A stretch of 13,524 nucleotides of DNA from JBOGEB01 sp050743125. Its GTDB lineage: Bacteria; Actinomycetota; Nitriliruptoria; Euzebyales; Egibacteraceae. Location of the stretch: the NCBI GenBank assembly GCA_050743125.1, contig JBOGEB010000117.1, forward strand, positions 1 through 13,524, given 5' to 3'. Of the stretch, positions 1 to 5,316 are shown one piece after another. The translations under genes were made by a program, and so were the position numbers. The stretch's first letter is position 1. The number at the start of each line of letters is the position of its first letter. Under the pieces are notes generated by a model, which saw only the letters and a program-made list of their open reading frames with translations, was not told where the DNA came from and made no database searches.

Positions 1-35
1 ACCAACTGGGCGTCCCAGCGGCCGACGATCATCAT
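1..35 (-). CDS. Start of an unidentified divergent gene (partial, runs off the left edge)
   Basis: On the minus strand an ATG-ATG pair (35-33 and 32-30) opens a frame reading M-M-I-V-G-R-W-D-A-Q-L-V to the window edge. A perfect AGGAGG ribosome binding site (46-41) lies 5 bases before the first ATG and 8 before the second. The spacing favours the second. Only about a dozen residues are visible, so no family can be named. The gene is divergent from whiB, with about 185 bases between the two starts. The call rests on the strong ribosome binding site and the clean high-GC3 codons, not on homology. Confidence 0.5.
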   Translation of the reverse strand, partial: MMIVGRWDAQL

Positions 36-67
36 GGCTGCCTCCTGTGCTCCCCCCTGGAAACGGC

Positions 68-73
68 AGCGTA
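68..73 (-). promoter_or_regulatory. Possible -10 element of the divergent left-edge gene
   Basis: Read on the minus strand this is TACGCT, a TANNNT-type actinobacterial -10. It would place the transcript start near 61, leaving a leader of about 25 bases that carries the AGGAGG site. No convincing -35 is seen. Confidence 0.3.
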
Positions 74-220
74 CTCAGCCGGTCAACCCGGCTCCGGTCC
101 GCTGCCGGGACGGCTCCTGGAGCCTTGGCGCCTGGCGGCGGATGCTGCGGTTCCGAAGGCCCCGCGGGGGCAGCCGGGAGCTGGTCCCGCCGGGCCGCCA
201 TCCCTGAAGGAGGTCCAACC

Positions 221-505
221 ATGAACCCTGCCTGTCTCCAATGGCGCGACCGCGCCGCCTGCCTCGGTGAGGACACCGAGCGCTTCTTTCCCGTAGGCGC
301 GAGTGGACCCGCCCTCGACCAGATCGAGCAAGCCAAGCAGGTGTGCGCTGGCTGCGACGTGAGTTCCCAGTGCCTGGAATACGCGTTGGAGACCAACCAG
401 AACGGCGTCTGGGGAGGCATGTCCGAGGACGAGCGACGGAGCCTGCGGCGGTCCCGTCAGCGGGCGCGGCAGGCGGCGCAGCGGCCGAGAAACTGCAGCT
501 CGTAG
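221..505 (+). CDS. whiB1: WhiB-family iron-sulphur transcriptional regulator, WhiB1-like
   Basis: This 94-residue protein is of normal WhiB length. Cys14, Cys42, Cys45 and Cys51 form the family's C-Xn-C-x2-C-x5-C pattern that holds a [4Fe-4S] cluster. The G-V-W-G-G turn (62-66) is followed by the SEDERRSLRR stretch and a basic tail (72-90). The run FFPVG-SGPAL-QI-AK-VC closely resembles WhiB1 of mycobacteria, which binds the primary sigma factor and reacts with nitric oxide. That role is family knowledge, not shown here. The start at 221 follows a GAAGGAGG site (206-213). The frame is open upstream to 47, but those residues look non-coding. The C-terminal 49 bases overlap the 3' end of the opposing PerR-like gene. 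The upstream region is long and GC-rich, with no clear -10. Confidence 0.93.
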   Translation: MNPACLQWRDRAACLGEDTERFFPVGASGPALDQIEQAKQVCAGCDVSSQCLEYALETNQNGVWGGMSEDERRSLRRSRQRARQAAQRPRNCSS

Positions 506-852
506 CCATCGACGTCGAAGCCGGAGTCGCGCGCTGCCCGCCGGGTGGTCGAGGCGGGCAGCGGGACGTTGATGTCGACGATCGCGCCGCAGCCGGTGCA
601 GCGCACGTGCCCGTGCGGCGCGGTGTTCGGGTCGTAGCGGGCGACGTCACCGAGTGCAAGCTCGAGGATCGCCCCGTGCTCGACGAGCAGGTTGAGGGTC
701 CGGTAGACGGTCGCAAACCCGATTCCCGGCTGCCGGGCCTTCACCCGGCGGTAGATCTCGCGGGCGGTCGGATGGTCCCTGGCCTCCCACACGACCTCGC
801 GCACCGCAGCGCGCTGAGGCGTGAGCCGGAAGGGGCCGATCGGGTGCGGCAC
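457..852 (-). CDS. Fur-superfamily metalloregulator, PerR-like
   Basis: From GTG at 852 this is a 131-residue winged-helix repressor. The start is chosen because AGGAG lies just upstream (about 862-858) and the first residues lead straight into L-T-P-Q-R (10-14), as in the family. The DNA-recognition region A-T-V-Y-R-T-L (47-53) is intact. Two CxxC pairs (85/88 and 125/128) should hold the structural zinc. By hand alignment, His27 (in HPTA), Asp74 (RYD), His80, His82 and Asp93 (IVD) match the five regulatory-metal ligands of Bacillus PerR (H37, D85, H91, H93, D104). This favours a peroxide or Fe/Mn sensor over a classical Fur or Zur. It is divergent from the receiver gene at 963 and overlaps whiB by 49 bases tail to tail. 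The frame extends upstream to 945 but without initiation signals. Confidence 0.88.
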   Translation of the reverse strand: MPHPIGPFRLTPQRAAVREVVWEARDHPTAREIYRRVKARQPGIGFATVYRTLNLLVEHGAILELALGDVARYDPNTAPHGHVRCTGCGAIVDINVPLPASTTRRAARDSGFDVDGYELQFLGRCAACRAR

Positions 853-883
853 GCACACTCCTGGAGGGTAAGGGGCACCTAAC

Positions 884-889
884 ATTCTA
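884..889 (-). promoter_or_regulatory. Probable -10 of the PerR-like gene
   Basis: The minus-strand TAGAAT matches TATAAT at 5 of 6 bases. It predicts a start near 877 and a leader of about 25 bases that contains the AGGAG site before GTG at 852. No clear -35 is visible. Confidence 0.45.
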
Positions 890-901
890 CCGTCAGGGTA
901 G
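887..901. promoter_or_regulatory. Inverted repeat overlapping the PerR-like promoter (candidate operator)
   Basis: CTACC-GTCAG-GGTAG is a perfect 5-5-5 dyad that overlaps the -10 at 884-889 and sits between the divergent PerR-like and receiver genes. It is not a recognisable PerR, Fur or Zur box. Autoregulation through it is an inference. Confidence 0.3.
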
Positions 902-962
902 GCTGGCGGGACCGACTCGCCGGCCGCGTCTGCGGTCCAGTCCACGGTATACGGAGCCTGGA

Positions 963-1421
963 GTGAAGATTCTCCTCGTATCAGGCGACGAGCGCGTGAC
1001 GATGCAGGTCACCACGGCGCTGCTCGGCACCCCCGACGTCGAGGTCGTCGAGGTCCGCCTGCCCCAGCAGGCCCTCGCGCTGCTCGACCAGGGCACGTAC
1101 TTCGACATCCTGGTCGCCGACAACGACACCTGGCCGACGGGCGGGTTCGCGCTGAGCCGCGAGGTCAAGGCCCGCTTGGAGATGGGCGAGGACATGCCGC
1201 CCGTGCTTCTTCTGCTCGCCCGCGACCAGGACCGGTGGCTGTCCGACCAGTCGGGGGCCGACGCGTACATCGGTAAGCCCGTCGACCCGTTCGACCTCGC
1301 CGAGACGTTGCGGACGCTCGTCGAGGAGCGCCCGCTGCCCGCCCTGCCCGGCGTTGGCGGCGACCCGACGCCCCTCATGCAGCCGACAGGGGGACTGCGG
1401 CAGAAGCTCGTCAGGTCGTGA
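963..1421 (+). CDS. Stand-alone response-regulator receiver domain with a degenerate active site
   Basis: This 152-residue CheY-like protein has no output domain. Visible elements are beta-1 K-I-L-L-V (2-6), the likely acceptor aspartate D53 at the end of F-D-I-L-V-A-D, and the conserved lysine K105 in Y-I-G-K-P. The acidic pair after beta-1 is replaced by S7-G8 (D9-E10 follow). The switch Thr/Ser after beta-4 is Leu85 in V-L-L-L-L-A. With the Mg site and the switch residue altered, normal phospho-signalling is doubtful. It may be an atypical or constitutive receiver. A tail of about 30 residues after the domain is Pro/Gly-rich. The GTG start has GGAG (953-956) six bases upstream. The stop overlaps the GTG of trpD (GTGA), which suggests coupled translation. 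No cognate kinase is adjacent. Confidence 0.75.
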   Translation: MKILLVSGDERVTMQVTTALLGTPDVEVVEVRLPQQALALLDQGTYFDILVADNDTWPTGGFALSREVKARLEMGEDMPPVLLLLARDQDRWLSDQSGADAYIGKPVDPFDLAETLRTLVEERPLPALPGVGGDPTPLMQPTGGLRQKLVRS

Positions 1422-2500
1422 CCAGCGGGGGTGAGGGTGGCGCGGCAGCGCCACCGGCGGGTGGGGATCGGATGGAGCCGCCGAGCTGGGCCGAGGCGCT
1501 GCGCCGCCTGCTGCGGGGGGAGGATCTCGACGCCCTGACGGCCGCCGCGCTGATGCGGCGGATCATGGAGGGCGAGGCCACGGCGGCGCAGATCGGCGGC
1601 CTGCTGGTGGCGCTGCGGATGAAAGGCGAGACCGCCGAAGAGATCGCCGGGCTCGTGCGGACGATGCGCGCCTTCGCGCTGCGGGTCGAGGTCGACGGGC
1701 CGGTCGTCGACACGTGCGGCACCGGCGGGGACGGGGCGGGAACGTTCAACGTGTCGACCGTCTCGGCGCTCGTCGCCGCGGGTGCCGGCGCGAGGGTCGC
1801 GAAGCACGGCAACCGGGCGGCGAGCGGCCGGTGCGGCTCGGCCGACCTGCTCGAGGCCTGGGGAGTCGCGATCGACCTCGACCCGTCGGGGGTGGCGGCC
1901 TGCATCGCCGAGGTAGGGATCGGGTTCTGCTTCGCGCCGGCGTTCCACCCCGCGATGCGGCACGCGATGTCGGCGCGCCGGGAGCTCGGCATCCCAACGG
2001 TGTTCAACCTCCTCGGCCCGCTCACCAATCCGGCCGGTGCCCGTCACCAAACGATCGGGGTCAGCGACCCACAGGTCGCGCCACGGATGGCCGCGGTCCT
2101 CGCCCGCCTGGACGCAACCCACGCGCTGGTGTTCCACGGTGCCGACGGGCTCGACGAGCTCACCACCACCGGGCCGTCGATGATCTGGGAGGTGCGCGAC
2201 GGCACGGTCACCCGGTCGTGGTTCGACCCCGCCGACCACGGCATCCCCCGCGCGCGGATCGCTGACCTGGCCGGAGGCGACGTCGAGGACAGCCGCCGAG
2301 TGGCCGACGCGGTGGTCGCCGGCAAGCCAGGCCCCGCGCGTGACATCGTCGTGCTCGGCGCCGCGGCCGCCCTGCTCGCCGCCGACCTCGTGACGACCTG
2401 GGACGACGGCCTGGCCGCCGCCGCCGCCTCGCTCGACTCAGGCGCCGCCGCCACGATCCTCGAGCGCTGGATCGAGGCCTCGCAGGCCCAGCGCGGGTAG
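1418..2500 (+). CDS. trpD: Anthranilate phosphoribosyltransferase
   Basis: TrpD transfers phosphoribosyl from PRPP to anthranilate in tryptophan synthesis. From GTG 1418 it is 360 residues. The PRPP-binding G-T-G-G-D (101-105), N-V-S-T (111-114), K-H-G-N-R...G-S-A-D (129-143) and L-G-P-L-T-N-P motifs are all present, as is the metal-binding D-E in G-L-D-E-L. The N-terminal helical domain is complete. The GTGA overlap with the receiver gene supports 1418, but ATG 1472 (GGGGA 4 bases upstream; 342 residues) fits the family's usual length slightly better and removes a Gly/Pro-rich leader. No other trp gene is nearby, which is common for actinobacterial trpD. After the TAG stop the same frame stays open for 42 coding-like codons (separate entry). 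Confidence 0.95.
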   Translation: MTSGGEGGAAAPPAGGDRMEPPSWAEALRRLLRGEDLDALTAAALMRRIMEGEATAAQIGGLLVALRMKGETAEEIAGLVRTMRAFALRVEVDGPVVDTCGTGGDGAGTFNVSTVSALVAAGAGARVAKHGNRAASGRCGSADLLEAWGVAIDLDPSGVAACIAEVGIGFCFAPAFHPAMRHAMSARRELGIPTVFNLLGPLTNPAGARHQTIGVSDPQVAPRMAAVLARLDATHALVFHGADGLDELTTTGPSMIWEVRDGTVTRSWFDPADHGIPRARIADLAGGDVEDSRRVADAVVAGKPGPARDIVVLGAAAALLAADLVTTWDDGLAAAAASLDSGAAATILERWIEASQAQRG

Positions 2501-2629
2501 GCCGCCGCCGACGAACTCGGCATCCCGGTGGTGGCGGCTGACCCAGGCCGGGCGGCATCGATGAGCGCGGCTGCCGCCGAGGACGAGACGTCGTACCAGC
2601 TGCCTCCCCCGGACGCCGAGGTCCAGTAG
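2501..2629 (+). pseudogene. Coding-like in-frame tail after trpD, possible gene remnant or read-through extension
   Basis: Directly after the trpD TAG the same frame continues for 42 sense codons with strongly G/C third positions, ending in a second TAG (2627-2629). It reads A-A-A-D-E-L-G-I-P-V-V-A-A-D-P-G-R then an acidic, Pro-rich end. TrpD itself already ends where the family normally ends, so this is not a required domain. It has no ribosome binding site or convincing start of its own. It could be the eroded 3' end of another gene, or a rare read-through tail. A faint resemblance of the LGIPVVAADP segment to uroporphyrinogen-III synthase C-termini is too weak to rely on. Confidence 0.25.
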
Positions 2630-2665
2630 CTCGGGCCCTTGGACGGTGAGTCCAAGGGCCCGAGC
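2629..2665 (+). terminator. Perfect 16-bp hairpin after the receiver-trpD unit
   Basis: The arms GCTCGGGCCCTTGGAC (2629-2644) and its exact complement (2650-2665) flank a GGTGA loop. No T-tract follows, so this would be a U-less or factor-assisted terminator, or a transcript-end stabiliser. It begins on the last base of the second in-frame TAG. Confidence 0.6.
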
Positions 2666-2687
2666 CCGCTGCGGGCCGGTGGGTGGC

Positions 2688-2707
2688 TTCCTCCGGATGC
2701 GGAGGAA
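2688..2707. promoter_or_regulatory. Palindrome A upstream of the DUF309 gene
   Basis: TTCCTCCG-GATG-CGGAGGAA is a perfect 8-bp dyad. It resembles palindrome B at 2747-2772 (both end GGAAAG-TGCA), with centres about 62 bp apart, roughly six helical turns. The pair may be operators for the DUF309 promoter. Confidence 0.35.
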
Positions 2708-2746
2708 AGGTGCAGGTCAGACGGGCAAGGCGGCAGCTCGGCTCCC

Positions 2747-2772
2747 GCTTTCCTTTGCATCCGAAGGAAAGC
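2747..2772. promoter_or_regulatory. Palindrome B overlapping the DUF309 -35 region
   Basis: GCTTTCCTT and AAGGAAAGC are exact 9-bp complements around an 8-base spacer. The dyad ends 10 bases before the -10 at 2783, where a repressor would block RNA polymerase. No regulator family is recognised. Confidence 0.35.
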
Positions 2773-2782
2773 TGCAACCGGC

Positions 2783-2788
2783 TAAGAT
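2783..2788 (+). promoter_or_regulatory. -10 element for a leaderless DUF309 transcript
   Basis: TAAGAT is followed by 7 bases and then the ATG at 2796, so transcription should start at or next to the A of the start codon. There is no Shine-Dalgarno site in between, consistent with leaderless translation as known in actinobacteria. The -35 is unclear. Confidence 0.5.
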
Positions 2789-2795
2789 CGTTCGC

Positions 2796-3329
2796 ATGTC
2801 CCCGCGTCCCCTCCGCGAGTCCCGATTTCCGGAGCGCGACCGCAATGCCGAGGGGCGGGCGGAGAACACGCGCCCTCGGGACCGGTTCGGCCGGCCGCTG
2901 CCCCGCGGCAGCATCGACGAGCTGGCCGACACCCTTGAGCCAGGCAAGGCCGTGGACTCGGTCGCAGCGGCGCTCGAGGTTGCCGTCGCCCTCTTCGACG
3001 CGCGGCGATTCTTCGAGGCCCACGAGTTCCTTGAGTGGATCTGGAAGTGCGGCGAGGTGCCCCCTGGCGACCGCGAGTTCTGGAAGGGCGTCACGCAGAT
3101 CGCCGTCGGTCTCACTCACACCCAGCGCGGGAACGGGAAGGGGGCCGTGACCCTCCTTGAGCGTGCCTGCCGGTACCTTGCTCCATACCCCTCGCCCTAT
3201 TACGGCATCGACCGCGACGCGCTGTCGGCGGCCGCGCAGCGCGTGGTGGCCACGATCAACGTGGACGGGCCGTCCCCCGACCTCGAGTTTCCCACTTTCC
3301 CCCTGGCCACCAGGGGAACGTCGCGGTAG
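2796..3329 (+). CDS. DUF309 family protein
   Basis: This 177-residue protein has a charged, probably disordered N-terminus (1-35). Residues 31-37 (F-G-R-P-L-P-R) are followed by a helical DUF309 domain (about 52-130). Its hallmark runs are F-F-E-A-H-E-F-L-E-W-I-W (72-83), F-W-K-G-V-T-Q-I-A-V-G (95-105) and H-T-Q-R-G-N (108-113), then L-L-E-R-A...L-A-P-Y-P. The conserved Glu and His residues of the E-A-H-E run suggest a ligand or metal site. The biochemical function of the family is not established. ATG 2796 is chosen because the -10 TAAGAT lies exactly a leaderless distance upstream. A longer frame from 2646 would start inside the preceding hairpin and gives non-family residues. It stands alone between trpD and the small cysteine-rich genes. 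Confidence 0.85.
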   Translation: MSPRPLRESRFPERDRNAEGRAENTRPRDRFGRPLPRGSIDELADTLEPGKAVDSVAAALEVAVALFDARRFFEAHEFLEWIWKCGEVPPGDREFWKGVTQIAVGLTHTQRGNGKGAVTLLERACRYLAPYPSPYYGIDRDALSAAAQRVVATINVDGPSPDLEFPTFPLATRGTSR

Positions 3330-3340
3330 GGGAGGGGCGC

Positions 3341-3346
3341 TACGCT
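3341..3346 (+). promoter_or_regulatory. Possible -10 for the small CxxC protein at 3377
   Basis: TACGCT (TANNNT) lies in the 47-base gap after DUF309. It predicts a start near 3353 and a leader of about 24 bases containing a purine-rich CAGGGG before ATG 3377. Confidence 0.35.
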
Positions 3347-3376
3347 CGGCGCCCGTTTATCGAGACAGGGGCACCC

Positions 3377-3625
3377 ATGGAGGGCTTGGTCGGGCTCCAG
3401 CCGGGGACACGCTACCGGTGCGGGGCGTGCGGCAACCTCACCCGCTTCGACGTGGAGTCCGTCGAGCGGATCCGCCGCTTCTGGCACGTCGACCTCGCCG
3501 GTGTCGGACAGGTCGAGGAGGAGGAGCGGACCGAGGCCACCGTGACCAAGGTGACCTGCCGCTGGTGCACCTCGACCGAGGCCATCGAGGTGGTCGTGGC
3601 CCCATGCGCCCGGTTGACCGGCTGA
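3377..3625 (+). CDS. Small zinc-ribbon-like protein with two CxxC pairs
   Basis: This 82-residue protein has C-G-A-C (15-18) in Y-R-C-G-A-C-G-N-L-T-R-F-D-V and a second pair, C-R-W-C, near residue 61-64. They are separated by an acidic strand-rich middle (V-E-E-E-E-R-T-E-A-T-V). The two pairs would fit a single four-cysteine zinc site of the rubredoxin or zinc-ribbon kind. The first half resembles small conserved actinobacterial proteins of unknown function. I do not know a role for it. There is no signal peptide or membrane segment, so it is probably cytosolic. It is separated from the next small CxxC gene by a 44-bp palindrome. Confidence 0.65.
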   Translation: MEGLVGLQPGTRYRCGACGNLTRFDVESVERIRRFWHVDLAGVGQVEEEERTEATVTKVTCRWCTSTEAIEVVVAPCARLTG

Positions 3626-3683
3626 GAGCGTGTTTGAAAAGCATTCCGGGGGTCGCGTCGCGTCGGGTATCGCCTGTCGAGCT

Positions 3684-3727
3684 TGTGGCCAGGATTCGTC
3701 ACGCATGCGTGACGAATCCTGGCCACA
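3684..3727. repeat. 44-bp perfect palindrome, copy 1 of a dispersed covarying family
   Basis: Bases 3684-3705 are the exact reverse complement of 3706-3727, with no unpaired centre. The inner 28 bases (GGATTCGTCACG, CATG, then the complement) match the copy at 8331-8358. Three arm positions differ, each compensated on the other arm. It lies 58 bases after the 3377-3625 gene and 37 before the next gene's -10. It has no T-tract. It may be a bidirectional terminator or a REP-like palindromic unit. Confidence 0.8.
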
Positions 3728-3764
3728 CGGACGTCGGGTCGGGAACCTTGTCACACCTCTGTCG

Positions 3765-3770
3765 TATGGT
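3765..3770 (+). promoter_or_regulatory. Possible -10 for the small cysteine protein at 3809
   Basis: TATGGT (TANNNT) predicts a start near 3777, leaving a leader of about 32 bases that carries AAGGAGG (3794-3800). No -35 stands at a normal distance; TTGTCA at 3748 is too close. Confidence 0.35.
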
Positions 3771-3808
3771 CGGACTGACCAAGCTGGGCGACCAAGGAGG
3801 CTCGTGAC

Positions 3809-3997
3809 ATGCGCATCGACTGCGACGACTGCCGTATGCAGGACACCAGCACCTGTGACGACTGCATCGTCACGTTCCTGCTCGACCGACCCAATGGCGC
3901 GATCGTCTTCGACGCTGAGCAGGAACGCGCGCTCCGCGTCCTGCAGGACGCCGGCCTCACCCCCCGCTCCCGCTTCACCCGACGCGCGACGGGCTAG
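3809..3997 (+). CDS. Small conserved actinobacterial-type protein with twin C-D-D-C motifs
   Basis: This 62-residue protein has C5-D-D-C8 and C16-D-D-C19 at its N-terminus, followed by I-V-T-F-L-L (20-25). A helix (36-48, A-E-Q-E-R-A-L-R-V-L-Q-D-A) and a basic end complete it. The closely spaced pairs suggest a treble-clef or zinc-knuckle-like metal site. I recall similar short proteins in other actinobacteria, but their function is unknown. A strong AAGGAGG site eight bases before ATG 3809 fixes the start. The stop overlaps a candidate -10 for the downstream protease gene. Confidence 0.75.
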   Translation: MRIDCDDCRMQDTSTCDDCIVTFLLDRPNGAIVFDAEQERALRVLQDAGLTPRSRFTRRATG

Positions 3998-4000
3998 CGT
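3995..4000 (+). promoter_or_regulatory. Possible -10 of the M48 protease-pimB operon
   Basis: TAGCGT (TANNNT) overlaps the stop codon of the preceding gene. It would give a transcript start near 4007 and only about 14 leader bases with no Shine-Dalgarno before ATG 4021. Confidence 0.3.
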
Positions 4001-4020
4001 CGCGGCGTCGCCGGCAGAAT

Positions 4021-5316
4021 ATGCACGTTCATAGGTACGTTCTTCATGGGGCGGCGGCGGCGCTGGTCGTCGTGGGGCTGGCGGCGCAGGTGGCGCGGCC
4101 ACTCGCGCTGAGCCTGGGCGCGCTCCCGGCCTCGAGCCGCTGGTTCGACCCTGCCTACCTCGCGCAGGCGGCGGCGTACCGGCGACCGCTCTACGCCGCG
4201 GCGCTCGTCATGTTGGGGGTGCGCGTGGCCGTGCCGTGCCTCGTCGCGTTCACTGGCCGCGGTCGCAGGGTGGCCGACCGGATCGTCGAGCGAATCGGCC
4301 CTCACCGCCCCGCGCGTGCGGCCGCGTGCGTCGTGATCGTCGTCGTGGCGCTCACCGACCTGGCGCTCCTGCCCCTGGAGTTCTGGGGCCGCTACGTCCA
4401 TGAGGGTGCGTTCGGGCTCCGGACCCAAGGGTTGGCGGGGTGGGCGCGGGACTGGGCCGTCAGCGCCGGGCTCGCCTGGGTGGCGTTCGGAGCGGCCACG
4501 CTCGGCGGGTGGACCCTTGCCCGGCGCCTGGAGCGGCTGTGGCCGCCGGTCGTCGCCCTCGGCGCGACCGCGCTCACCGCGCTGCTCATGCTCGCCGCGC
4601 CACGCGTCATCGAGCCGCTGTTCTTCCACACAAGGCCCCTGGAGCCAGGCCCCGTCCGCACCGAGGTCGAGCAGCTCCTCGCCCGCACCGACCTGCAGGT
4701 TGACCAGATCCTCGTCGCCGACGCGAGCCGCCGGACGACGAAGGAGAACGCGTATGCCTCGGGGTTCGGCGCCACCCGGCAGGTGGTGCTCTACGACACG
4801 CTCCTCGCCGAGCGCACCCCCGCCGAGGTTGGGCTCGTCCTCGCCCATGAGTTCGGCCACCTTCGCCACGACGACGTCGTCCGTGGCGCGCTCCTCGGCG
4901 GTGTGGGGGCTGTCGTGCTCGTGTACGGGCTGGCGGCGCTGGTCCGCTGGCGTGCCGCCACCGGGCGGCAGGACGGCCAGGCCGACCCACGCGCGGCGGC
5001 GGTCGTCGTCGCCGTGGCCGTGCTCGCCGGCGCCCTGGGGATGCCGCTCCAACTGGCATCCAACCGCCGGGCCGAGGCCGCGGCCGACCTCGCCTCGCTC
5101 GATCTGACCGCCGACCCGGTGACCTACGAAAGGGTGCACATCGACCTCGCGCGCGCGAACCTCGCCGACCCCGCGCCGCCAGGCTGGGTCACGGCGCTGT
5201 GGATGACCCATCCCTCGACTGTCGCCCGCTTGGAGATGGGGGAGCGGTGGCCGCTCCCGGCGGGACGGGTGAGGCGGTCGCGCAGCGCCCGGCGGGGGGC
5301 GGGGAGCATGCAATGA
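4021..5316 (+). CDS. M48-family integral membrane zinc metalloprotease (Ste24/HtpX type)
   Basis: This protein has 431 residues. The zinc site is H276-E-F-G-H280 in L-A-H-E-F-G-H-L-R-H-D-D. E352 in R-A-E-A-A-A-D is the expected third ligand. The K-E-N-A-Y-A-S-G-F-G strand (about 240-250) matches the M48 substrate-cleft motif. About seven hydrophobic segments are visible: five before the catalytic domain (roughly 8-28, 60-82, 98-122, 142-165, 173-198) and two after HExxH (286-308, 319-343). The layout is that of CAAX-protease-1/Ste24-like enzymes, which cleave membrane-associated proteins on the cytoplasmic side. The C-terminus is arginine-rich. Bacterial substrates are unknown. Translation start ATG 4021 lacks a clear ribosome binding site. 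The stop overlaps the start of the pimB-like gene by ATGA, so both are probably co-expressed. Confidence 0.88.
   Translation: MHVHRYVLHGAAAALVVVGLAAQVARPLALSLGALPASSRWFDPAYLAQAAAYRRPLYAAALVMLGVRVAVPCLVAFTGRGRRVADRIVERIGPHRPARAAACVVIVVVALTDLALLPLEFWGRYVHEGAFGLRTQGLAGWARDWAVSAGLAWVAFGAATLGGWTLARRLERLWPPVVALGATALTALLMLAAPRVIEPLFFHTRPLEPGPVRTEVEQLLARTDLQVDQILVADASRRTTKENAYASGFGATRQVVLYDTLLAERTPAEVGLVLAHEFGHLRHDDVVRGALLGGVGAVVLVYGLAALVRWRAATGRQDGQADPRAAAVVVAVAVLAGALGMPLQLASNRRAEAAADLASLDLTADPVTYERVHIDLARANLADPAPPGWVTALWMTHPSTVARLEMGERWPLPAGRVRRSRSARRGAGSMQ

Noticed and set aside
47..220. N-terminal extension of WhiB
   Set aside because: Residues are Gly/Pro/Ala-rich and unlike any WhiB. A strong GAAGGAGG site fixes the start at 221.
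893..2239. 448-codon minus-strand open frame
   Set aside because: It is a shadow of the receiver and trpD genes. Composition is Arg/Gly/Pro-rich with no family motif or ribosome binding site.
3994..5313. 439-codon minus-strand open frame
   Set aside because: Lies exactly opposite the M48 protease gene, which has clear catalytic motifs. High-GC DNA opens the antisense frame.
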